Part shown: positions 9,784-20,639 of the stretch, one piece after another | Numbering within the stretch: the stretch's first letter is position 1 | How the letters are laid out: every line of letters begins with the position of its first letter | Assembly (NCBI GenBank): GCA_943330235.2 | Contig: CALQGY020000010.1 | Location: forward strand, 1 to 57,415 | Reading direction: 5' to 3' | Source of the DNA: Candidatus Kuenenia stuttgartensis | Lineage (GTDB): Bacteria > Gemmatimonadota > Gemmatimonadetes > Gemmatimonadales > Gemmatimonadaceae | Length of the DNA: 57,415 bases | Program-made: the position numbers and the translations under genes | The notes under the pieces: model-generated | What the model saw: the letters and a program-made list of their open reading frames with translations, nothing else | What the model was told of the DNA's origin: nothing | Databases searched by the model: none

Positions 9784-10908
9784 TCAGAGGTTTCCGCGCA
9801 GTTCCTGCTCGCGCTCGATGGATTCGAATAGCGCCCTGAAGTTGCCCTTCCCGAAGCTCTTGGCGCCCTTCCGCTGGATAATCTCAAAGAACAGCGTCGG
9901 ACGATCTTCGACCGGCTTGGTGAAGATCTGCAGCAGATAGCCGTCGGGGTCGCGGTCCACGAGAATGCCGAGTGCGGCAAGTTCTTCGATGGGCTCGTCG
10001 ATGGTCCCGACGCGCTCCTGCAACTCAGCGTAGTAGGACGTGGGCACCGACAGGAACTCCACGCCCCGATCGCGCAACGCCGTCACGGTGGCGAGGATGT
10101 TGTCGGTGGCCAGCGCGAGGTGCTGCGCACCGGGGCCGCCGTAGAAATCGAGATACTCCTCGATCTGCGACTTCTTCTTGCCGGAGGCAGGCTCGTTGAT
10201 GGGGAATTTGATCTTATCGTTCCCGTTGGCCATCACCTTCGACATGAGCGACGAATACTCGGTGCTGATATCGGCATCGTCGAACGTGATCAGATTGCGA
10301 AAGCCCATCACCGTGCCGTAGTAGTCGACCCACCGGTTCATCTGCCCCAGTTCGACGTTGCCGACGCAATGATCGACATACTTGAGGCCAACGTCGCTGG
10401 GCTGATAGTGCGGCGTGACGGCCTTGAAGCCGGGGAGAAAGAGGCCGTGATAGTTCCGGCGTTCCACCAACGAGTGAATGGTGTCGCCGTACGTGGCGAT
10501 GGCCGCGATCACCACGTCGCCGTGTTCGTCTGACTCTACGCGGGGCTCGTGCACCGCAATGGCTCCGCGCTCAATCGCCGTCGCGTAGGCCAGTCGTGCG
10601 TCATCCACCCACAGCGCGTAATCCTTCACGCCATCGCCGTGCCGATGCAGTTGCTCGGCAATGGACGACGTGGGATGAAGGGGCGTCGTGAGCACGAGCC
10701 GAATCTTGCCCTGCTGCATCAGATAGCTGGCGCGATCGCGGACACCCGTTTCCGGACCGCGATAGCCGATGAGCTGATACCCGAAGGCCGCTCGATAGTA
10801 GTGACTGGCCTGCTTCGCGTTCCCGACATAGAACTCGACGTAGTCGGTTCCATTGATGGGGAATGCATCCTGCTCGATGCTAACCTCTGGAGCGGTGAGC
10901 GTCGCCAT
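9784..10908 (-). CDS. hppD: 4-hydroxyphenylpyruvate dioxygenase
   Basis: 374 residues. It converts 4-hydroxyphenylpyruvate to homogentisate with Fe(II) and O2. Two vicinal-oxygen-chelate halves are visible: N-terminal VEFYVGNAKQASHYYRAAFG, then the catalytic C-terminal half. The three iron ligands are present: His in KYVDHCVGNVE, His in GAQHLALAT and Glu in LFFEIIQRKG. The C-terminal gate helix region FGKGNFRALFESIEREQ is complete. I chose ATG 10908 (MATLTAPEV) because an AGAGG site stands just ahead of it; ATG 10926 is the alternative. It heads the hppD-hmgA pair after a terminator hairpin, so its promoter probably lies in 10909-10985. Confidence 0.96.
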   Translation of the reverse strand: MATLTAPEVSIEQDAFPINGTDYVEFYVGNAKQASHYYRAAFGYQLIGYRGPETGVRDRASYLMQQGKIRLVLTTPLHPTSSIAEQLHRHGDGVKDYALWVDDARLAYATAIERGAIAVHEPRVESDEHGDVVIAAIATYGDTIHSLVERRNYHGLFLPGFKAVTPHYQPSDVGLKYVDHCVGNVELGQMNRWVDYYGTVMGFRNLITFDDADISTEYSSLMSKVMANGNDKIKFPINEPASGKKKSQIEEYLDFYGGPGAQHLALATDNILATVTALRDRGVEFLSVPTSYYAELQERVGTIDEPIEELAALGILVDRDPDGYLLQIFTKPVEDRPTLFFEIIQRKGAKSFGKGNFRALFESIEREQELRGNL

Positions 10909-10985
10909 GTATGCCTCTGAAGTCATGTGTGATCGGAAAGGAACGAAGGGTCGTTGCGCAGTCCGACTGACTCAGATGTGAGAAC

Positions 10986-11017
10986 GCGGCAGCGCGCCAA
11001 TCCAGGCGCGCTGCCGC
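10986..11017 (-). terminator. Strong GC hairpin after the HHH gene
   Basis: A 13-bp perfect stem (GCGGCAGCGCGCC with its complement) and a 6-base loop lie 70 bases past the HHH gene stop and 78 bases before hppD. The minus-strand sequence after it (TTCTCACATCTG) has only a weak T-run. It probably separates the HHH gene transcript from hppD-hmgA. Confidence 0.6.
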
Positions 11018-11087
11018 TGATCCTCGTCTCCACCCACTCGGCATTGTTTCATGGGTGCAAAGCTAATACCGCGTGACCGCTGCCCGC

Positions 11088-11450
11088 TTACTGCTTGGCG
11101 ATCACGAGGTCTTTGATCTTGTCATACAGCGCCTGCGTCAAGATTTTCCGCTGGACGAGCTGAGCCTTGTTCGCGTACGGCCGCCCGCCGATGATCTTGG
11201 CGGAAAATGCTTTGCCGATACCGGGAATTGCTTCAAGCTCGGCGGCGGTGGCGCGGTTCAGATCGATCGGCGCGGCGGCGGCAGCGGCCGGCATGGCGGC
11301 AGCGGCCGGCTTCGCGACGGCAGCAGCGGCGGCTTTCGTCGCCTTCCCCGCCTGTGCCGACACGGTCGGCGCGGTAACGGCGACGGCGGCGAGCACGAGC
11401 AGCGTGCGCGTGATCGCCGAGAGACGAGTCAAGCGGGTGACGGTCTGCAT
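11088..11450 (-). CDS. Secreted helix-hairpin-helix protein (ComEA-like)
   Basis: 120 residues from ATG 11450, preceded by GGAG at good spacing. Residues ~1-33 form a signal peptide ([19 protein letters not shown]), followed by an Ala/Lys-rich linker of low complexity. The C-terminal domain is one HhH unit of the ComEA/T2SK type: [36 protein letters not shown] and a closing helix [13 protein letters not shown]. ComEA-type domains bind double-stranded DNA at the cell surface or in the periplasm; a role in DNA uptake is plausible but not shown. It lies between acetoacetyl-CoA synthetase and hppD, probably as a functional outsider. Confidence 0.85.
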   Translation of the reverse strand: MQTVTRLTRLSAITRTLLVLAAVAVTAPTVSAQAGKATKAAAAAVAKPAAAAMPAAAAAAPIDLNRATAAELEAIPGIGKAFSAKIIGGRPYANKAQLVQRKILTQALYDKIKDLVIAKQ

Positions 11451-11509
11451 AGGGCGTTTCTCCGGAATAGTGAGATGGCGGGACCCGACGATCAACTTCC
11501 AGTGCCTCA

Positions 11510-13527
<2,018 letters not shown>

Positions 13528-13531
<4 letters not shown>

Positions 13532-13838
13532 TCGAGTGCGGCGTCGCGAGCCAACTTCACGGCGGCGCACTGCGGTCCATGCGCCTCGCAATACCACCCG
13601 TGCCGATCGTGAAACACGAGATGCGGCGCATCATTGGGACGCGGACGCACGCGCACCAGATGCTCGACGCCGGTGCGCGCGCCGACAACGGCCCGTGGAT
13701 CGAGCACGTCAACCACCGGCGCGACCGGGAACAGATCGATTTGGGTTGACACGTGCAGGGACGTGTCATCGGCCTTCGGCCGCGCAGATCGTGCCACTCG
13801 AGTTGCCACTCAGGGAACGCGTAACCTTCGAGGATCAC
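13528..13838 (-). CDS. Small hypothetical protein with probable frameshift near its start
   Basis: Two frames share this gene. A GTG at 13838 has an excellent GGAGG site 6 bases ahead and begins MILEGYAFPEWQLEWHDL with good third-position G/C. That frame then degenerates and stops at 13557. The second frame becomes codon-typical from about 13790 on (PKADDTSLHVSTQIDLFPV, then HDRHGWYCEAHGPQCAAVKL) and ends in a 4-bp overlap with acetoacetyl-CoA synthetase. The simplest reading is one ~100-residue protein interrupted by a 1-base frameshift near 13785-13790. Alternatively, translation starts in the second frame at GTG 13809 or 13752. The family is not recognised; the C-terminal Cys/His content could bind a metal. 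Confidence 0.5.
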
Positions 13839-13922
13839 GGCGATCCTCCGCAGGGATTATACACCTGAAACACCGGCGGTCGACCGCCTCCGCGGTCCTC
13901 ATGAGACTCAGTAGTATTCAGC

Positions 13923-14843
13923 ATGACTGAACCCGCAGCTCCCATCGGCTCCGAGGCCACGCACGCGTCCGCTCAACCGGCGACGCATTCGGCTGCACCG
14001 GGGCGACTGCGATGGTTGCGGGCCGGCGAGTCGGCGCCCCCGACGCGTCGGAGACGGCCCTTGGTCCGCCTGATCCTGGCGCTCACGCGCACGTCGGCGG
14101 TGCTTGGCGTCGCCGGATTGGCGGCCGCTGCGGCGATAGTGCCACCGATTGGGGCTCGGCGCGCGGCGCGCGCGGCCGCGGAGGGCGAGCTGCAGGCGCA
14201 GCTCGTGGGTGGGGAGACGCTGGTCGCGTCGGCCTTCGCCTCGCAGCGGCGCTGGACGGATATGTTCCGCGAGTCGTACGGGGTGGTGGTGGCGACGGAC
14301 CAGCGCCTGCTGTATGTCGGCGCGCCGCCCACGCCGTTGCTCCGTCCACGTGATGACGGCCCCGAAGAGCTGCTCGTGGAGAGCTATCCGTACGACATGG
14401 CCTTCACGCTTGAGCCCCGCACTGTCTTGCGCGGTTTCGCGCGAGGGCTGGAGCTCCGCACACCGGGGGCGCACGTGGACTTCATCGTCGCGGACGCCGA
14501 CTGGGCGAATGCCGAGCAGGTTGCGACGCTCAGCGCGACGGCTCGCCGCGCCGTGACGCGCCGCGATGCCGACTTTGACGAAAGCAACCGAGCGCCCGCG
14601 CCGCCCGCAGCCGAATACGTCGTGTACACGGTCCAGCGCGGCGAGACGTTGATCGGCTTGGCGCGACGCTTCAACACGTCGCCCGATGTGCTACGGCAGT
14701 TGAATCAGCTGACGGCGGACGACATTCGCATCGGTCAGCGCCTTCGCGTGCCGAAGGTGGACGAGACGCCGGAAGCCGTGACGCCACCGACTGCGGCGGC
14801 GAGGCCGACTGCCACCGCACCGCTACTTCGCCAACAGCGATAG
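13923..14843 (+). CDS. LysM-domain membrane protein
   Basis: 306 residues. A Pro/Arg-rich cytoplasmic N-terminus of ~45 residues is followed by one transmembrane helix (TSAVLGVAGLAAAAAIVPPI). Residues ~85-215 are an unrecognised domain with PH-like strands (GVVVATDQRLLYVGAPPTP). A LysM domain lies near the C-terminus: VVYTVQRGETLIGLARRFN and LTADDIRIGQRLRVPK. LysM binds peptidoglycan-type glycans, so the protein probably spans the inner membrane with its C-terminus in the periplasm. The 3' end overlaps the convergent VirJ-like remnant by 21 bp. Confidence 0.8.
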   Translation: MTEPAAPIGSEATHASAQPATHSAAPGRLRWLRAGESAPPTRRRRPLVRLILALTRTSAVLGVAGLAAAAAIVPPIGARRAARAAAEGELQAQLVGGETLVASAFASQRRWTDMFRESYGVVVATDQRLLYVGAPPTPLLRPRDDGPEELLVESYPYDMAFTLEPRTVLRGFARGLELRTPGAHVDFIVADADWANAEQVATLSATARRAVTRRDADFDESNRAPAPPAAEYVVYTVQRGETLIGLARRFNTSPDVLRQLNQLTADDIRIGQRLRVPKVDETPEAVTPPTAAARPTATAPLLRQQR

Positions 14844-15062
14844 AACGTGCGCGACCAGCGCGTCGGTATCACGATCGAAATGATGCCCGCCGTTTCGCGC
14901 GTCCTTCTTCATGAGCCCCTCGGGTGCGTCGCGGCAGCAGGACGCCTCCTCCTCGCGTCCGTAGACACACAGCATGCGCACGCTGCGCAGCTTCTCCAAC
15001 TCGGGGAGGATCGGAATGTCCGTCGGGCGTGAGTACCATCCTACCGTACCGCACAGATGCAC
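14823..15062 (-). pseudogene. Remnant of a VirJ/AcvB-type alpha/beta hydrolase (C-terminal part only)
   Basis: In an otherwise gene-free 304-bp stretch, one minus frame encodes ~79 residues matching the C-terminal end of the bacterial virulence protein VirJ family: PILPELEKLRSVRMLCVYG, then REEEASC, then ARNGGHHFDRDTDALVAHVL. The GGHHF segment carries the catalytic His of that family. The N-terminal ~110 residues, including the nucleophile serine, are absent, because only 65 bp and a hairpin separate it from the deoxyhypusine synthase stop. A GTG at 15062 could start a short peptide, so expression is not excluded. I read it as a decayed gene, from the conserved motif order. Confidence 0.6.
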
Positions 15063-15065
15063 AAC

Positions 15066-15096
15066 GGGTCCGCTCGCGTTGGCGCGAGGCGGACCC
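15066..15096 (-). terminator. Terminator-like hairpin after the deoxyhypusine synthase homologue
   Basis: On the minus strand GGGTCCG-C-CTCGCG pairs with CGCGAG-CGGACCC around a 4-base loop, giving 13 pairs with one bulge. It lies 53 bases after the deoxyhypusine synthase stop and is followed by a T/G-rich stretch (GTTGTGCATCTG). Confidence 0.6.
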
Positions 15097-15148
15097 GTGT
15101 GAATTGAACCCAGCGACCTTGCGCCGTGATTAACGCATGGAGGTGCGC

Positions 15149-16135
15149 TTACTGTCCCAACACCAGCGCGAACACCAACGGCGCGACGATGGACGCATCC
15201 GACTCGATGATGTACTTCGGTGTCGTGATACCCAGCTTGCCCCACGTGATCTTCTCGTTGGGCACGGCACCGGAATACGAACCGTAGCTGGTGGTCGAGT
15301 CGCTGATCTGGCAGAAGTATCCCCACAACGGCACTTCTTCGCGCTTGAGATCCTGATGCAACATCGGGACGACGCAAATCGGGAAGTCGCCGGCGATGCC
15401 GCCACCGATCTGAAAGAACCCGATGGTCGTGTCCTTCGTGGTCTGCGTGTACCACTCGGCCAGGTACATCATGTACTCGATGCCACTGCGCACCGTGTGC
15501 ACGTTCTTGATGTTCCCCTCGATGACGTGCGACGCGAAGATGTTGCCTGTCGTCGAATCTTCCCAACCCGGCACGATGATGGGCAGGTTCTTCTCGGCCG
15601 CCGCCAACATCCACGAGTTCTTCGGGTCGATCTGGTAATACTGTTCCAGGCTGCCGCTGAGCAAAATGCGATACATGAACTCGTGCGGGAAATAGCGCTC
15701 GCCGGCCGCGTCGGCCGTGGTCCACTCGGTGAGGATAGCGTGCTCGATGCGGCGAATGGCCTCGCCTTCGGGGATGCACGTGTCGGTCACGCGATTCATG
15801 TGCTTCTCGAGCAGCAGTTGTTCATCCTGCGGCGTCAGATCACGATAGTTCGGCACGCGCTCATAATGATCATGCGCGACGAGGTTGTAGATGTCCTCCT
15901 CGAGGTTCGCGCCGGTGCACGTGATGGCGTGCACCTTATCCTGACGGATCATCTCGGCGAGTGACAGACCCAGCTCGGCCGTGCTCATGGCACCGGCGAG
16001 TGTGACCATCATCTTGCCACCTCCATCAAGATGGCGGACGTAGGCGTCGGCCGCGTCAATGAGCGCGGCCGCGTTGAAATGGCGATAGTGGTGGCGGAGA
16101 AACGCCGAAACCGGCGCGGACGACGACGCAGTCAT
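15149..16135 (-). CDS. Deoxyhypusine synthase family protein
   Basis: 328 residues from ATG 16135; a GTG 3 codons upstream is possible. Seen: GGGKMMVTLAGAMSTAELG, THE segment ITCTGANLEEDIYNLVAHD, IIVPGWEDSTTGNIFASHV, FQIGGGIAGDFPICVVPM, SDSTTSYGSYSGAVPNEK and ITWGKL, where the Lys aligns with the catalytic lysine of eukaryotic deoxyhypusine synthase. The archaeal/eukaryotic enzyme modifies eIF5A, which bacteria lack. Bacterial homologues are thought to act in polyamine metabolism, such as homospermidine formation, using NAD and spermidine-type substrates (family knowledge). No other polyamine gene is in the window, so the substrate is open. Confidence 0.9.
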   Translation of the reverse strand: MTASSSAPVSAFLRHHYRHFNAAALIDAADAYVRHLDGGGKMMVTLAGAMSTAELGLSLAEMIRQDKVHAITCTGANLEEDIYNLVAHDHYERVPNYRDLTPQDEQLLLEKHMNRVTDTCIPEGEAIRRIEHAILTEWTTADAAGERYFPHEFMYRILLSGSLEQYYQIDPKNSWMLAAAEKNLPIIVPGWEDSTTGNIFASHVIEGNIKNVHTVRSGIEYMMYLAEWYTQTTKDTTIGFFQIGGGIAGDFPICVVPMLHQDLKREEVPLWGYFCQISDSTTSYGSYSGAVPNEKITWGKLGITTPKYIIESDASIVAPLVFALVLGQ

Positions 16136-16233
16136 GAGCGGCACTCGAATAGTGGCGACAGAGCGGGCGCCGAATCAGACATCGGCTGCCACGGGCTGGC
16201 GGTGTTTTCAACGCACCGTCAGCCGCGCGGAAT

Positions 16234-18120
16234 CTACTGCGACACGCTCCGCTCGTGGGTCCGGTCACGCGTCTCGGCTCCGTCACCCTCGCCACGAGCC
16301 TGTGGGCTGGGATCCCCGCCACCGCGCAACCCCATCCACGCCGCCCCGGCCGCGAGGCCGATCGCGATGACGCCATGCCCGGTGGCCATCGCAACCGTGG
16401 CGATGACCACGAACGCGATCGCGACCGCCCGCATGCCCGTCTCGTCCGACCGGCTGGAGAAGATGGCCAGATCCCCCGCCTGCCGCGCTGCGCCCCAGCC
16501 TCGGCCGTCGATCTCGACGTTCCCGATGGGCCGGCCGCTCGAATCGCTGACGATGCCGACCAGTGCATCGCGCCCCGCCGTCGGCGTGGTGACGCCGTTC
16601 CAGACGACGGGGCGCGCATCAAACGCCGCGCGTGTGGCCGGTGTCTCCTCTAAGAGCGCGAGTCCCAGTCGCGCCGGCACCACCGAGGCGCGCTCCTCGC
16701 GGTCATGGATGACCGCGTCCCCCTGGACGACCACGCGGGGGTCTGCCACCGGCTCGTCTGGGTGCTCGCCCGCCACCGGGGCGACCGTCGCGGGTAGCGG
16801 ATTCGCGAGGGCCGCGCCGCGCACCACGGCCAGCAGGAGCCGACCGATCGGCTCACGGGCCATCGCGCTCTGACGGCGGACAACACGATCCGCGTCGTCG
16901 ACGCGTCCCTCGCGCAACAATGGCACGAGTTGCTCCACCATCGTGCGGACCGGCTGCGGCACGTCCGCCAATTCGCGGGTGGCCACGCCCAGCAAGGTCG
17001 TCATCACCACGCGCGCCGCATGCGCCTGTTCGGGGCGCGTCGCCGTGGCCAAGGTGCCGCCCGCGCTGAACGCACGCAGGAGCACCCGCGCCTCGCGCGC
17101 CACCTCGGGCAACGGCCGCGTCGCGACACGAGCGCCGAAGCGCTCCAGCGCCGAGGTGGCGACATCTGGGGACAGCCCCTCCTGCCCGAGGGCCGTGGAC
17201 GCCGCCTCGAGGAGTTCGGCGTCCATCGGTTCCTCGCCGTGCTGGCCCACGCCGACCTGGCCGACTCCGGCCTGGCCGACGCCTGCATGGCCGACGCCTG
17301 CATGGCCAGGGGTGCCGCCTTCGACGGGCGCCGAACGGGACCCGTCTGGCGCGGAATCCACCATCGCGCTGGGCCAATCCGTCGGCGTGGTGCGCGAGCG
17401 CTGGCGCGTGGCATCCGCCACGATCGTACCGAGGGCGCCACGTCCCCACTCGACGGCGGGATGATCCGGCCACGCACGTTCGAGGCGCGTCAGCGTCGCC
17501 TCGGCGCCCCGCGCGTCGCCCTGCCGAGCCTGCACGAGCGCGTGCTGCGCCTGCAGGACCGGCTCCGCCGGGGCGCGCAGCAAAGCGGGCTGCAAGACCG
17601 TCTTGGCGCCCGCGACATCACCGACCGCCAAACGGGCTACGGACTGGAAGAAGCGGAGGGCCAGCGACGATGGCCACTTGGCCAGCCCTTCCCCCGCCAC
17701 GCGATCCGATTCGACCGGTAATCCCAACACCGACAGCGCGGCGCTGCGGAGATACCAGCCCTCTTCGCTGCGGCGTGCGCCCTCCCAGATGCCGTCCAGC
17801 AACGCGAGGGCCTCGCCGGGGTGATTCCGCAGCAGCGTGCCGCGCGCCTGCTCCAACCCCACCTCTCGTGCGACCGTGCCGGTCGCCTCACGCGTGGTCA
17901 CCAGGTCGGTGGTCGCGAGCAGGTCGAGCAGATCCAGCCCACTGCGCCCGAGCCCGGGTGAGGACGGCGACGCCGGATTCCCCGTCGGTGAGCGCGGGGC
18001 CACCGGCGCAATGCGCGCTAATGACTTCGACGTCGAAGACGGCGCGGCGCCCGTTCCCGCAGCGGGGGACGAGACAAGGGATCGATCGACAGCGGACGGA
18101 CCGGAGATGTCGGGTGGCAC
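16234..18120 (-). CDS. TPR-like protein with two C-terminal membrane helices
   Basis: 628 residues from GTG. The N-terminal ~60 residues are Ser/Pro/Ala-rich. Residues ~80-235 have the alternating helices of tetratricopeptide-like repeats ([56 protein letters not shown]). A low-complexity block of pentapeptides ([15 protein letters not shown]) near residue 275 comes from a 15-bp tandem repeat. The last ~90 residues include two adjacent hydrophobic helices ([38 protein letters not shown]) and a charged tail. Together they suggest a membrane-tethered scaffold. No known family; the gene stands alone between hairpin-poor gaps. Confidence 0.65.
   Translation of the reverse strand: MPPDISGPSAVDRSLVSSPAAGTGAAPSSTSKSLARIAPVAPRSPTGNPASPSSPGLGRSGLDLLDLLATTDLVTTREATGTVAREVGLEQARGTLLRNHPGEALALLDGIWEGARRSEEGWYLRSAALSVLGLPVESDRVAGEGLAKWPSSLALRFFQSVARLAVGDVAGAKTVLQPALLRAPAEPVLQAQHALVQARQGDARGAEATLTRLERAWPDHPAVEWGRGALGTIVADATRQRSRTTPTDWPSAMVDSAPDGSRSAPVEGGTPGHAGVGHAGVGQAGVGQVGVGQHGEEPMDAELLEAASTALGQEGLSPDVATSALERFGARVATRPLPEVAREARVLLRAFSAGGTLATATRPEQAHAARVVMTTLLGVATRELADVPQPVRTMVEQLVPLLREGRVDDADRVVRRQSAMAREPIGRLLLAVVRGAALANPLPATVAPVAGEHPDEPVADPRVVVQGDAVIHDREERASVVPARLGLALLEETPATRAAFDARPVVWNGVTTPTAGRDALVGIVSDSSGRPIGNVEIDGRGWGAARQAGDLAIFSSRSDETGMRAVAIAFVVIATVAMATGHGVIAIGLAAGAAWMGLRGGGDPSPQARGEGDGAETRDRTHERSVSQ
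17242..17301 (-). repeat. 15-bp tandem repeat, 4 copies
   Basis: Four near-identical 15-bp units (plus-strand form CTGGCCGACGCCTGC) lie inside the TPR-like gene. On the minus strand they encode repeated Gly-(His/Gln)-(Ala/Val)-Gly-Val. The unit length preserves frame. Confidence 0.85.
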
Positions 18121-18206
18121 GCGGACGGTGAGGGGAGGACCACGACACCCGCTTGGCGGGTCAGTACCCTATTCAAGTCTCGGCAGCGAGACCGAGTTCC
18201 TTGCGT

Positions 18207-18488
18207 TCAGCTCAAGACATCGACCAGCGCCGCGACGACACTCACCTTGCTGAAGCCGGAGAAGTCCGCCATCCAGCGGTAGGCCCCCCCTTCCCGATCG
18301 AGCACGAGCCGACGACGGGTCCCGCTGTGCTCGTATTGCCGCAGTTCACCGATATCGGCCGGCCCCTCAACGAATCCGATAAACCAGAACGCGCCGGTCG
18401 CCCCGATGGCATCGTCGCCAAACTCCGCAGCGAGCGCACGCTGGAGCGGTGCCCAATCGGGCGGTCGGTAAGTTGAGGTCATGAGCAT
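18207..18488 (-). CDS. Small hypothetical protein
   Basis: 93 residues from ATG 18488 (MLMTSTYRPPDW), chosen because a GGGGG site stands about 7 bases upstream; a longer frame begins at 18527. The sequence looks like a compact alpha/beta protein: LQRALAAEFGDDAIGATGAF, then WFIGFVEGPADIGELRQYEH, then a strand-rich RRLVLDREGGAYRWMADFSG. There is no signal peptide and no recognised family. It is oriented like its neighbours, but 119 bp separate it from the TPR-like gene's likely promoter. Confidence 0.6.
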   Translation of the reverse strand: MLMTSTYRPPDWAPLQRALAAEFGDDAIGATGAFWFIGFVEGPADIGELRQYEHSGTRRRLVLDREGGAYRWMADFSGFSKVSVVAALVDVLS

Positions 18489-18574
18489 ATAAGTGCCCCC
18501 TTGACGCCTGTCTGTTACGACGGTCACGATTCGTCACACGCTGGGAACGTCGTATTCAAATGTGCGAGTGCCGA

Positions 18575-18619
18575 GAGCGGCGAGTGCGCGAGCGGCGAGT
18601 GCGCGAGCGGCGAGTGCGC
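18575..18619. repeat. 15-bp tandem repeat, 3 perfect copies
   Basis: Three perfect copies of GAGCGGCGAGTGCGC lie in the 141-bp gap between the esterase stop and the small hypothetical gene. Unlike most repeats in this window, they are not inside a called gene. Confidence 0.9.
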
Positions 18620-18629
18620 TCGTGCCCCC

Positions 18630-19631
18630 TCAGGGTGTGCGACTCCGTGTCTGCTCGCGGATGAAGCGCACCGTGTCTCGCAGGGACTCGGCGGCTTCGG
18701 GCAGCACCGCCGCAAAGAACTGCCAGACATGCGGCACGCGGTGCCACAGCCGGAGCTCCACCGGCACGCCGGCGTCCTGCGCACGCTGGGCCACACGAAT
18801 CGCGTCATCGCGCAACACTTCGTCGTAGCTCGCGTGCAGCAAGAGGGGCGGTAGCCCGCGAAAGTCACCGTAGAGCGGCGAAACATACGGATGCCGCGGA
18901 TCGGCCGACCCGAGATAAAACTGCGACGCCCTCCGAATGGTGTCCCCAGCAAACATCGCGCAGCGGTCGGAGTTTTCATCAAGCGAGGCGCCGGTGGCCG
19001 CGAGATCGGTCCACGGGCTGAACGCTACGACGGCCGCCGGCCGCGGGGCGCCTTCGTCGCGGAGCGCCAACGCCAGCGCCAAGGCCAATCCGCCACCCGC
19101 CGAATCCCCGACAAGGACGATCTGTCCCGGCACCATACCGCACTCGTCAACGAGATAGTGATAGGCGTCGAGCGCATCATGCAACGCGGCCGGATGCGGA
19201 TGTTCCGGCGCCAGACGGTAGGCCGGTACGAACGCACGAGCGTGTGTACGTCGGACCAGCGACGAGACCAGCGGCCGGTGCGTCTCGGGCGAGCACGCGA
19301 TGTACCCGCCGCCATGCAGGTACAGCAGCACCGGCGCCGTGGCGGCCGCACCGGGCCACGAGACGCACTCGCCGCCGGGCCATCGCCCCGTGGGTGGCAA
19401 CGCGTGCGTCGTTGCGCCAGTGAGTCGCGCCATCCACCGACGCGCACGGCGCGGACGTCCCATCTGTGCACGCACCCACACCGGGTCGATGGGGGCCAAC
19501 GCATGTGGGCGCATCCGCGCTGACACGAGCAGATGCACCCACCGCGATTGCCAGCTAGGCGTCGCGGAAACCGAAGTCACCCCCGTCGTCATCATCGCGA
19601 ATGGTACTCCGGTGACGCGCCCAAGAGCCAC
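18630..19631 (-). CDS. Alpha/beta hydrolase of the HSL (hormone-sensitive lipase) family
   Basis: 333 residues; the start could be a later Met (residue 13). It is probably a cytoplasmic carboxylesterase. Seen: the oxyanion-hole motif YLHGGGYIACSPETHR, the pair VPAYRLAPEHPHPAALHDAL, the nucleophile elbow LVGDSAGGGLALALA, the catalytic Asp in SYDEVLRDDA and the catalytic His in RVPHVWQFF. This is the full catalytic set of bacterial family IV esterases. The N-terminal helix region (VSARMRPHALAPIDPVWVRA) resembles the cap of mycobacterial Lip-type members. It acts alone, with no pathway context. Confidence 0.92.
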   Translation of the reverse strand: MALGRVTGVPFAMMTTGVTSVSATPSWQSRWVHLLVSARMRPHALAPIDPVWVRAQMGRPRRARRWMARLTGATTHALPPTGRWPGGECVSWPGAAATAPVLLYLHGGGYIACSPETHRPLVSSLVRRTHARAFVPAYRLAPEHPHPAALHDALDAYHYLVDECGMVPGQIVLVGDSAGGGLALALALALRDEGAPRPAAVVAFSPWTDLAATGASLDENSDRCAMFAGDTIRRASQFYLGSADPRHPYVSPLYGDFRGLPPLLLHASYDEVLRDDAIRVAQRAQDAGVPVELRLWHRVPHVWQFFAAVLPEAAESLRDTVRFIREQTRSRTP

Positions 19632-19652
19632 TCGACCCGGTCAGCGGCCCTA

Positions 19653-20639
19653 TCAGACCCCGACCTTCTTCTCCACGTGTTCCCGGTAGTGGCGGCTCAG
19701 CCGCAGGCGTGTACCGTCTTCGAGAATGACGACATAGTCGCCCGAGAACCACTGCTGCATCTCACGCACGCGATTGAGGTTGACAATCGTGGACCGATGA
19801 ATCCGCGAGAAGACACTGGGATCCAGCGTCTCTTCAAGATGACTGATCCGCTCGCGAATCGTGTGCGCCACCGCGCCGACGTGCAGTCGCACGTAATTGC
19901 GATCGGCCTCGATCCAGTCAATCTCGGCCGTCTTCACAAAGAACATGCGCCCGTCGTGTTTGACGAGAATGCGCGTCGCATACTGTCCATTGGACGCGAT
20001 CGACACGCCGCTAATGCTGTTGCTGTCACTACCCGCGTGGCTGCCGTTCGAACCATTGGCGGGGTGCGTGCCGTTGGCCCCGTTCGCCACAAACGTCCCG
20101 CCCAAGCGGCTGAGCCGATTCAGGGGCGCGTGTGGCGCACCGTTCCTGAGAAGGCGGTCGACGTCGCTGCGCGTGGGCGCAAGACGGTCGGTGTCCACAT
20201 GATACTCCGAGGCCGCGCGACCGTTGGACAGTACGCGGGCCGTGGCCGCGAGTTCATCCAATCGGGCCGCAGCGATCGCGTGCGCCTGCTGCGTCCGCGC
20301 GCGACCAAAGGCCGCATGGAACCGATCGGCCTCCAGCGGTTTCAGCACGAAGTCCACGGCGTGCACGTCGAACGCCCGCTGGGCGTGCTCGTCGTGCGCG
20401 GAGATGAACAGGACCATCGGCACCTGCTCGCCTTCGAGCTGCTTGAGCACACCGAAGCCGTCCATCCCCGGCATCTGCACATCGAGGCAGACCAGATCGG
20501 GCTGATGCTGGCGGATCATGGCGACCGCCTGCGCACCGGTCTCCGCTTCACCGACGATCTCGACGCCCGCTTCCAACTGCAGCAAAAGCCGAACGCGCTG
20601 ACGCGCTGTCGCCTCGTCGTCCACAATCAATACCCGCAT
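19653..20639 (-). CDS. LytTR-family response regulator
   Basis: 328 residues from ATG 20639, with a GAGGAG site just upstream. The REC domain is residues ~1-118: acidic pair VDDEA (D8, D9), phospho-acceptor Asp53 in LVCLDVQMPGMD, and Lys100 in VDFVLKPLEADR. A long Asn/Gly/Ser linker follows (around ANGANGTHPANGSNGSHAG). The C-terminal LytTR DNA-binding domain includes VKTAEIDWIEADRNYVRLHV, HLEETLDPSVFSRIHRSTIV and the ending RLRLSRHYREHVEKK. Such regulators usually pair with a LytS/YpdA-type membrane kinase, but no kinase is adjacent here. The linker is longer than usual for the family. Confidence 0.95.
   Translation of the reverse strand: MRVLIVDDEATARQRVRLLLQLEAGVEIVGEAETGAQAVAMIRQHQPDLVCLDVQMPGMDGFGVLKQLEGEQVPMVLFISAHDEHAQRAFDVHAVDFVLKPLEADRFHAAFGRARTQQAHAIAAARLDELAATARVLSNGRAASEYHVDTDRLAPTRSDVDRLLRNGAPHAPLNRLSRLGGTFVANGANGTHPANGSNGSHAGSDSNSISGVSIASNGQYATRILVKHDGRMFFVKTAEIDWIEADRNYVRLHVGAVAHTIRERISHLEETLDPSVFSRIHRSTIVNLNRVREMQQWFSGDYVVILEDGTRLRLSRHYREHVEKKVGV

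Noticed and set aside
14083-15779. Long minus frame continuing from the VirJ-like remnant through the deoxyhypusine synthase gene
   Set aside because: Only the last ~79 codons show family motifs. The upstream part is the wrong frame of the same-strand synthase gene.
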